This document shows positions 57,999 through 64,000 of a stretch of 64,000 bases of DNA, one piece after another. Below the pieces are notes generated by a model that worked only from the letters and a program-made list of their open reading frames with translations, had not been told where the DNA came from and did no database searches. The position numbers and the translations under genes are program-made. Origin of the DNA: Rothia mucilaginosa. Lineage in GTDB: Bacteria; Actinomycetota; Actinomycetes; Actinomycetales; Micrococcaceae. The DNA is taken from NCBI RefSeq assembly GCF_001548235.1, contig NZ_AP014938.1:682001-746000 (forward strand), in the 5' to 3' direction. How positions within the stretch are numbered: the stretch's first letter is position 1; every line of letters begins with the position of its first letter.

Positions 57999-59294
57999 AT
58001 GAGCCTGATCGTCCAAAAGTTCGGCGGTTCCTCCGTAGCGGATGCGGAGGGCGTCAAGCGCGTTGCCCGCCGCGTCGTGGACACTCAGAAGGCAGGTAAC
58101 GATGTGGTCGTCGTGGTGTCCGCTATGGGTGACACCACCGATGAGCTGCTCGACCTTGCCGCAGAGGTCACCAGCAATGTCACTCCTTCGCGTGAGCTGG
58201 ACATGCTGCTGACTGCCGGTGAACGCATTTCGACCGCCATCCTGTCGATGGCTATTAACGACCTGGGTGCTAAGGCCCAGTCTTTCACTGGTTCTCAGGC
58301 TGGCATGATTACCGACGGCGTGCACGGTTCTGCACGTCTGGTGGAGGTCAACCCGGATCGCATCCGTGAGTCGATTGAGGCTGGCAACATTGCGATTGTT
58401 GCTGGTTTCCAGGGTATGAACCGTCAGAGCGGCGATATTACGACTCTGGGCCGTGGCGGTTCTGATACGACTGCTGTTGCTCTGGCTGCTGCTCTGAACG
58501 CTGATGTGTGCGAGATTTACTCGGATGTTGACGGCGTTTTCACTGCCGACCCGCGCATCGTGCCGACCGCGCATAAGCTGGACACCATCACCAGTGAAGA
58601 GATGCTGGAGATGGCTGCTAATGGTGCGAAGATTCTGCACCTGCGCAGTGTTGAGTATGCTCGTCGTTTTAATTTGAAGCTTCACGTGCGTTCTTCGTTC
58701 TCTAACCTTGAAGGCACTATTGTGGTTCCGGAGGAGTCCGCGGAACTGACCCCCACCCATCTGAAGGAGATTCCCTTGGAGCAGCCCCTGATTTCTGGTG
58801 TCGCGCACGATCGCACCCGCGCAAAGATTACTGTTGTTGGTGTTCCGGATGTTCCCGGTTCGGCAGCTAAGGTGTTCGGCCTGATCAACGAGGCGAAGGT
58901 TAACCTGGACATGATTGTTCAGAACGTTCCGACTGACCGCCCCGGCGTGACTGATATTTCCTTCACTCTGGATCAGGCTCAGGGCCCCACCGCGCTGAAG
59001 GCGCTGGAGGCTGCTAAGGCTGAGCTGGGTTTCCAGGAGGTTATTTACAACGAGTCGGTTGGTAAGCTGTCGCTGGTTGGCGCGGGCATGAAGACTAACA
59101 CGGGTGTTTCGTTCACTTTCTTTGAGGCCCTGTCTAACGCTGGCGTGAACATTGACATGATTTCGACTTCTGAGATTCGTATTTCGGTGATTACTGAGCT
59201 GAACAAGCTGGATGAGGCTGTTCGCGCGGTGCACACTGCGTTCGGTCTGGACGCTGAGGGCGAGGCTACTGTTTACGGTGGTACTGGCCGCTAG
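57999..59294 (+). CDS. lysC: aspartate kinase
   Basis: This 431 aa enzyme phosphorylates aspartate, the first step to lysine, threonine and methionine. The kinase domain has the N-terminal [24 protein letters not shown], and [14 protein letters not shown]. Two ACT domains at the C-terminus (about 265-431) include the usual [13 protein letters not shown], so feedback inhibition is expected. The ATG at 57999 has GGAG at good spacing; the frame opens at 57957. In many actinobacteria asd follows; here it does not. A second product (beta subunit) from an internal start is known in relatives but not visible here. Confidence 0.94.
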   Translation: MSLIVQKFGGSSVADAEGVKRVARRVVDTQKAGNDVVVVVSAMGDTTDELLDLAAEVTSNVTPSRELDMLLTAGERISTAILSMAINDLGAKAQSFTGSQAGMITDGVHGSARLVEVNPDRIRESIEAGNIAIVAGFQGMNRQSGDITTLGRGGSDTTAVALAAALNADVCEIYSDVDGVFTADPRIVPTAHKLDTITSEEMLEMAANGAKILHLRSVEYARRFNLKLHVRSSFSNLEGTIVVPEESAELTPTHLKEIPLEQPLISGVAHDRTRAKITVVGVPDVPGSAAKVFGLINEAKVNLDMIVQNVPTDRPGVTDISFTLDQAQGPTALKALEAAKAELGFQEVIYNESVGKLSLVGAGMKTNTGVSFTFFEALSNAGVNIDMISTSEIRISVITELNKLDEAVRAVHTAFGLDAEGEATVYGGTGR

Positions 59295-59411
59295 AGTTTA
59301 GCTCGTTTGTGAGCTGCACGCTTCGGGAGGGGCGGTGCTGGTTTGGTCCGGCACCGCCCCTCCCCTTTTGTTGGTGTATTTGTGGGCGTGCGGGTGCTCT
59401 ACTCTAGAAGC

Positions 59412-60362
59412 ATGAGTAGTGTTGTGTTTTCCCAGGTGATGGATGCCCGCGAATGGCGTGCCGCAGAGGCGGCGCATGAGGCGCGTGCCGGCCGCTACGC
59501 CGACCCGTTTGCGCAGCGTCGCGCCCGCCACGAAGTGCACCCCGTGGAGGATTTCCTCTTCACCTACTACACGCTCAAGCCCGGCCAGTTTAAGCGCTGG
59601 CACCCCGGCGCCGGCATCATCCTGCTGGATGCGCCCGAACGCGCCTCCTGGCGTTTTTACCGGCGCGCAACCGAGCAGGAACTCCTTGAGACTGGTTGCA
59701 CTCCTGAGGTGGCGCGCGCCCAGGCGGATGCCGCCTCCGCCGTCACCGTGGACGTCACCGATTTTGTGGAGCGCCGCGCTACCGCCCTCGCCTTTACCCA
59801 CGAGATCCTGCGCAACACCGCCGCTAAGAAGGGTCAGTTCGGTTGCTTCGGCATGCACGAGTGGGCGATGGCGTACAAGTCGGTGGAGAACAATATTCGC
59901 CACGACTACCTGAAGCTGCGCCTGGGTGCGGAGGGTACGGACCAGGTGGTGGAGAGCCACCGCATCCGCTGCTCGCACTTTGACGCGTTCCGTTTCTTCA
60001 TGCCGCAGGCGGCGCCGATGAACGAGCTGCAGCCCACCCGTGAGACGCAGCGCGTGCTGGAGCAGCCGGCGTGCCTGCACGCGAACATGGACGTGTACAA
60101 GTGGGCGTACAAGCTGCTGCCGCTGGTTGATTCGACCCTGGTCATGGATTGTTTCAACCTGGCGTGGGATGCGCGCGAACTAGATATGCGCGCCGCCCCC
60201 TACGATATTCGTGACTGGGGCTATGAGCCGATTCCGGTGGAGACGACCGAGGGTAAGGCTGAGTACGTGCGGATTCAGCGTGGGCTGTCGGAGCGTTCGA
60301 TTGAGCTGCGTGAGCGTCTGCTGCGGGTGTGCGAGCGCTATCTTCCACCCCTCGAGGCGTAA
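59412..60362 (+). CDS. conserved actinobacterial protein, often annotated 3-methyladenine DNA glycosylase
   Basis: This 316 aa protein contains HPVEDFLFTYYTLKPGQFKRWHPG, a Cys/His segment in FGCFGMHEWAMAY and a late SHFDAFRFFMP. I recall relatives in Streptomyces and Arthrobacter annotated as 3-methyladenine DNA glycosylase, but I cannot see the motifs of a proven glycosylase family, so the activity is doubtful. The ATG at 59412 fits the family start, and TACTCT (59400-59405) ends 6 nt before it with no ribosome-binding site, as if leaderless. Confidence 0.7.
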   Translation: MSSVVFSQVMDAREWRAAEAAHEARAGRYADPFAQRRARHEVHPVEDFLFTYYTLKPGQFKRWHPGAGIILLDAPERASWRFYRRATEQELLETGCTPEVARAQADAASAVTVDVTDFVERRATALAFTHEILRNTAAKKGQFGCFGMHEWAMAYKSVENNIRHDYLKLRLGAEGTDQVVESHRIRCSHFDAFRFFMPQAAPMNELQPTRETQRVLEQPACLHANMDVYKWAYKLLPLVDSTLVMDCFNLAWDARELDMRAAPYDIRDWGYEPIPVETTEGKAEYVRIQRGLSERSIELRERLLRVCERYLPPLEA

Positions 60363-60484
60363 AAGACGTGATTCGAGCCTCTTAGGGTATCCACCAACCG
60401 AACACATACCCCCGTTACGGTCGTTAGTACGGTAAGATGAGATACGGCTCATACAGAACCCACGCACCCAAGGAGTGCCCACAC

Positions 60485-60736
60485 ATGGCCCGTATTGTTG
60501 TTGATGTTATGCTCAAGCCCGAAATTCTTGACCCGCAGGGTAAGGCTATTTCTCACGAGCTGCCCCGTATCGGCGTTGATTCTTTCGTTGATGTTCGCCA
60601 GGGTAAGCGCTTCGAGCTGACCGTCGAGGGTGAGGCAACCGAGGAGCACCTCGCAGCTGCCCGCAAGGCTGCTGAAGAGCTGCTCTCGAACCCCGTCATC
60701 GAAGATGTTGTGAACGTTTCGGTTCTGGAGGACTAA
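60485..60736 (+). CDS. purS: phosphoribosylformylglycinamidine synthase subunit PurS
   Basis: This 83 aa subunit bridges PurQ and PurL in the FGAM synthase complex of purine synthesis. It has the family pattern [19 protein letters not shown], then [24 protein letters not shown] lies upstream of the ATG. It is the first gene of purSQL, 5 nt before purQ. Confidence 0.95.
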   Translation: MARIVVDVMLKPEILDPQGKAISHELPRIGVDSFVDVRQGKRFELTVEGEATEEHLAAARKAAEELLSNPVIEDVVNVSVLED

Positions 60737-60741
60737 CACCT

Positions 60742-61554
60742 ATGGCAGAGTCCCTCGCACCTACTGAAGTCCCCCTGGTTGGCGACTTTTCTACTTACTC
60801 CCCGAACCCCGCTTTCGCTGATGCACGCGTTGGCGTGGTGACTTTCCCCGGCACCCTGGATGACCGTGACGCTGCGCGTGCTGTCCGTCTGGCTGGCGGT
60901 ACCGTCGTTGAGCTGTGGCACGACGACGCTGATTTGAAGAACGTTGATGCCGTCATTATTCCTGGCGGTTTCTCCTATGGTGACTACCTGCGTGCTGGCG
61001 CTATTGCGGCGAAGGCTCCCGTGATGCGTTCGGTGATTGATGCCGCTAACGCTGCTGGTACCTCCGGTTCCGCACCCCTGCCTGTTCTGGGTATTTGCAA
61101 TGGTTTCCAGATTCTGACTGAGTCTCACCTGCTGCCCGGTTCGATGATTAAGAACAATCACCGCAAGTTCATTTGCCGTGACCAGGTTCTGCGCATTGAG
61201 AATAACTCCACCTCCTGGACGAGCTACTACGCTGCTGGCCAGGAGATTGTTGTCCCGCTGAAGAACCAGGACGGTCAGTATGTTGCTGACCAGAAGACTC
61301 TGGAGGCGCTGGAGGCTGAGGGTCGCGTGGTGTTCCGCTACGTTGGTTTCAACCCGAACGGTTCCCGTAATGACATTGCTGGTATCAGCAATGAGCGCGG
61401 TAACGTGGTCGGTCTGATGCCGCACCCGGAGCACGCTGTGGAGCCTGGCTTCGGTCCTTCCTCTTCTGGTTTTGGTGAGGTTTCTCTGCGTGGTGGCGCC
61501 GATGGTCTCGGCGTGTTCACCTCCGTTCTTGCCAACCTGATTAACGCCCGCTAA
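60742..61554 (+). CDS. purQ: phosphoribosylformylglycinamidine synthase subunit PurQ (glutaminase)
   Basis: This 270 aa class I glutamine amidotransferase releases ammonia from glutamine for PurL. The nucleophile is in LGICNGFQ (C119), and the His/Glu pair is in [26 protein letters not shown] is typical. About 24 extra residues precede the usual start ([10 protein letters not shown]), but GGAGGAC upstream supports the ATG at 60742. It lies between purS and purL. Confidence 0.95.
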   Translation: MAESLAPTEVPLVGDFSTYSPNPAFADARVGVVTFPGTLDDRDAARAVRLAGGTVVELWHDDADLKNVDAVIIPGGFSYGDYLRAGAIAAKAPVMRSVIDAANAAGTSGSAPLPVLGICNGFQILTESHLLPGSMIKNNHRKFICRDQVLRIENNSTSWTSYYAAGQEIVVPLKNQDGQYVADQKTLEALEAEGRVVFRYVGFNPNGSRNDIAGISNERGNVVGLMPHPEHAVEPGFGPSSSGFGEVSLRGGADGLGVFTSVLANLINAR

Positions 61555-61579
61555 CGCACGACAAGGATTCTAAGAAGTT

Positions 61580-63898
61580 ATGAGCGAAAAGCAGTTTAAC
61601 CTCGACACCGTCGAGCACGCGGCGGCAACCCCGGACACTGAACTCCCCTGGGCTGAGCTGGGCCTGAAGGAGAACGAGTTCGAGGATATTAAGGAGATTC
61701 TTGGTCGCCGTCCTACCGCGGCTGAGCTGGCAATGTACTCGGTCATGTGGTCCGAGCACTGCTCCTACAAGTCTTCTAAGGTTCATCTGAAGCAGTTCGG
61801 TGCGAAGGTCACCGATGAGATGAAGAAGGACCTGATGGTCGGTATCGGTGAGAACGCCGGTGTGACCGATATTGGTGACGGCTGGGCTGTTACCTTCAAG
61901 ATTGAGTCCCACAACCACCCCTCGTACGTGGAGCCCTACCAGGGTGCTGCGACCGGTGTGGGCGGTATTGTGCGTGACATTATTTCCATGGGTGCACGCC
62001 CGATTGCTGTGATGGATCCGCTGCGTTTCGGCGCGATTGATCACCCGGACACCGCCCGCGTTATTGGCGGCGTGGTTGCCGGTATTGGTGGTTACGGTAA
62101 CTCCCTGGGCCTGCCGAACATCGGCGGCGAGGTTGAGTTCGACTCCTGCTACCAGGCAAACCCGCTGGTCAACGCACTGGCTGTGGGCATTATGCGCCAC
62201 GAGGATATCCGCCTGGCGAACGCATCGGGCGTGGGCAACAAGGTTGTTCTGTTCGGTGCGCGCACCGGTGGCGACGGCATCGGCGGTGCGTCGGTGCTGG
62301 CGTCCGAGTCTTTCGATGACACCAAGCCTTCGAAGCGTCCTGCCGTTCAGGTGGGCGACCCCTTCGCTGAGAAGGTTCTGATTGAGTGCTGCCTGGAGCT
62401 GTTCAAGGGCTCCGTGGTGGAGGGTATTCAGGACCTGGGTGCTGCGGGTATTTCCTGTGCAACCAGCGAGCTGGCTTCTAACGGTGAGGGCGGCATGCAC
62501 GTGGACCTGACCAAGGTTCTGCTGCGTGACCCCACCCTGACCCCGGGCGAGATTCTGATGTCTGAGTCTCAGGAACGCATGATGGCTGTTGTCTCCCCCG
62601 AGAACGTGGAGCGCTTCGAAGCGATCATGAACAAGTGGGGCGTGGAGTACTCCTTCCTCGGTGAGGTCACCAACTCTGGCCGCCTGGTCATCGAGTGGGA
62701 CGGCGAGGTCATCGTGGATGTTGACCCCCGCACCGTTGCACACGACGGCCCGACCTACGAGCGTCCTTACGCACGCCCCGAGTGGCAGGATGACGTTCAG
62801 GCTAACCACTTCACCGGTTCGGCTGCTGACGATTCCCGCCCGCGCGGTAAGGAGCTGGGCGAGGCAATCAAGGCGTTCATGGCGTCCCCGAACATGTGCT
62901 CCAAGTCCTGGATCACTAACCAGTACGACCGCTACGTTCAGGGCAACACCGCCCTGTCCATGCCGGACGACGGCGGTGTGGTGCGCGTGGACGAGAACAC
63001 CAACCTCGGTGTTGCTCTGGCGACCGACGCCTCTCCGCGTTTCACCTACCTGGATCCGTACGAGGGTGCTCGCGCGTCCTTGGCTGAGGCGTACCGTAAC
63101 GTTGCGACCGTTGGTGCACGCCCCGTGGCTGTGTCTGACTGCCTGAACTTCGGTTCTCCCGAGGATCCGGACGTCATGTGGCAGTTCGCTGAGGCTGTTC
63201 GCGGCCTGGCTGATGGTTGCATGGAGCTGGGTGTTCCGGTGACCGGCGGTAACGTGTCCCTGTACAACCAGACCGGTGGCAAGGCTATTAACCCGACCCC
63301 CGTGGTGGCGATGATGGGCGTGATGGATGACGTCACTCGCCGCACCCCTTCGGGTTGGGCTCCTGAGCATGACGGTCAGGCTATCTACCTGCTGGGTACC
63401 ACTCGCGATGAGCTGGACGGCTCCGAGTGGGCTCGTTTCAAGGGTCACCTGGGCGGTCAGCCGCCGAAGGTTGATTTGGCCCTGGAGCGTCAGCTGGGTG
63501 ACATGCTGGTGAACATGTCTCGTGACGGCATGATTGATGCCGCGCACGACGTGTCTGCTGGTGGTCTGGCTGCGGCTCTGTCGGAGGCTTGCCTGCGTTT
63601 CAACACCGGTGCCCGCATTGGTCTGGGTGAGGTTGCTGAGCGTGACGGTCTGGACCTGTTCACCCTGCTGTTCTCGGAGTCCCTGGGCCGCGTTGTGGTT
63701 TCGGTTCCGCGTTCTGAGGAGGTGCGCTTCAAGGATATGTGCACCGCTCGCCAGTTCCCCTTCGCACGTATTGGCGTGGTGGATGCTGAGTCGAACGCTC
63801 TGGACTTCCAGGATGAGGTTTCTATTGACCTAGATGAGCTGCGTGCAGCTCACGAGGGTACTCTCGCTTCTTACTTCGGTGAGGTTGCGAAGGGCTAG
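61580..63898 (+). CDS. purL: phosphoribosylformylglycinamidine synthase subunit PurL (small type)
   Basis: This 772 aa ATP-dependent subunit converts FGAR to FGAM using ammonia from PurQ. It is the short, PurS-dependent form. Marks include [12 protein letters not shown] with the active-site histidine, [22 protein letters not shown], and [15 protein letters not shown]. The second half repeats the fold with [12 protein letters not shown] and [14 protein letters not shown]. It follows purQ by 25 nt and is closed by a strong terminator. All three subunits are present and intact. Confidence 0.97.
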   Translation: MSEKQFNLDTVEHAAATPDTELPWAELGLKENEFEDIKEILGRRPTAAELAMYSVMWSEHCSYKSSKVHLKQFGAKVTDEMKKDLMVGIGENAGVTDIGDGWAVTFKIESHNHPSYVEPYQGAATGVGGIVRDIISMGARPIAVMDPLRFGAIDHPDTARVIGGVVAGIGGYGNSLGLPNIGGEVEFDSCYQANPLVNALAVGIMRHEDIRLANASGVGNKVVLFGARTGGDGIGGASVLASESFDDTKPSKRPAVQVGDPFAEKVLIECCLELFKGSVVEGIQDLGAAGISCATSELASNGEGGMHVDLTKVLLRDPTLTPGEILMSESQERMMAVVSPENVERFEAIMNKWGVEYSFLGEVTNSGRLVIEWDGEVIVDVDPRTVAHDGPTYERPYARPEWQDDVQANHFTGSAADDSRPRGKELGEAIKAFMASPNMCSKSWITNQYDRYVQGNTALSMPDDGGVVRVDENTNLGVALATDASPRFTYLDPYEGARASLAEAYRNVATVGARPVAVSDCLNFGSPEDPDVMWQFAEAVRGLADGCMELGVPVTGGNVSLYNQTGGKAINPTPVVAMMGVMDDVTRRTPSGWAPEHDGQAIYLLGTTRDELDGSEWARFKGHLGGQPPKVDLALERQLGDMLVNMSRDGMIDAAHDVSAGGLAAALSEACLRFNTGARIGLGEVAERDGLDLFTLLFSESLGRVVVSVPRSEEVRFKDMCTARQFPFARIGVVDAESNALDFQDEVSIDLDELRAAHEGTLASYFGEVAKG

Positions 63899-63925
63899 TC
63901 TTCGACTAGTTTGAGACAAACGCCG

Positions 63926-63963
63926 AAAGGGGCGGATGCTTGTGAAAGCATCCGCCCCTTTTG
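63926..63963 (+). terminator. terminator of the purSQL operon
   Basis: The 15-bp stem AAAGGGGCGGATGCT / AGCATCCGCCCCTTT has loop TGTGAA and a TTGTT tail, starting 27 nt after the purL stop. GTTATGCCC then occurs twice in the last bases of the window. Confidence 0.93.
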
Positions 63964-64000
63964 TTATGCCCGTGTTATGCCCGCAGGCTTGTGCCCGCGA

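Overview
The window reads as chromosomal DNA of a high-GC Gram-positive bacterium of the Micrococcaceae, most likely a Rothia (R. mucilaginosa-like). The reasons are the 16S/23S sequence type with a tRNA-free spacer carrying the actinobacterial GTTTGAGAACTATATAGTG element, the gpmA-senX3-regX3-ispD-ispF-cysS-rlmB order, the tRNA-Ser/ffs/dnaX/recR/lysC neighbourhood, the PurS-dependent small PurL, and GTP-dependent PEP carboxykinase. The genus is inferred from memory of these features; no database was searched. I see no CRISPR array, prophage or insertion sequence. Most of the window is ordinary core genome with a few lineage-specific genes.

Layout. 1-3.8 kb: start of an rRNA operon on the minus strand (16S complete, 23S partial) with its leader and two well-formed promoters. 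4-10.8 kb: minus-strand housekeeping run rlmB, cysS, ispF, ispD, regX3, senX3, gpmA. 11-14.6 kb: a DUF2516 protein and a cystathionine gamma-synthase-type enzyme (minus), divergent from tmk-holB. 14.7-19.4 kb: UPF0210/UPF0237 pair, manA and manB. 19.5-21.8 kb: NO-detoxifying flavohaemoprotein and an NsrR-type Rrf2 regulator. 22-24 kb: pckG. 24.5 kb: tRNA-Arg(ACG). 25-27.9 kb: two coupled genes of unknown function made of repeated small modules, the best candidate here for something undescribed. 28-30.2 kb: ferredoxin, a Ser-rich DUF4232 lipoprotein and a RutE-like nitroreductase. 30.4-36 kb: a very large Lhr helicase. 36-43 kb: TetR regulator, RluA-type pseudouridine synthase, GH76 protein, DyP peroxidase, tgt and an SRPBCC protein. 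43-46 kb: two paralogous lipoproteins and a thioesterase. 46-50.4 kb: two paralogous amino-acid permeases and a queuosine-precursor transporter with a candidate structured leader. 50.5-53 kb: alpha/beta hydrolase, TetR regulator and a small ParB-like protein. 53-64 kb: tRNA-Ser(GGA), SRP RNA, dnaX, recR, lysC, a conserved actinobacterial protein and purS-purQ-purL.

How it fits together. ManA and ManB connect fructose-6-P to mannose-1-P. PckG and GpmA are gluconeogenic/glycolytic steps. IspD and IspF belong to the MEP isoprenoid pathway. Tgt plus the YhhQ-type transporter suggests queuosine made by salvage. Tmk, HolB, DnaX and RecR serve replication and repair. SenX3-RegX3 is the phosphate-type two-component system.

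Beyond the genes, four patterns stand out. A TTGCnn-17-TATAGT promoter form precedes both rRNA and a tRNA. Several genes carry a -10 hexamer exactly 6 or 7 nt before the start codon, suggesting leaderless mRNAs. Short 13-18 bp tandem duplications sit on or just after several stop codons. The 3' end of the SRP RNA gene is repeated 135 bp further on.
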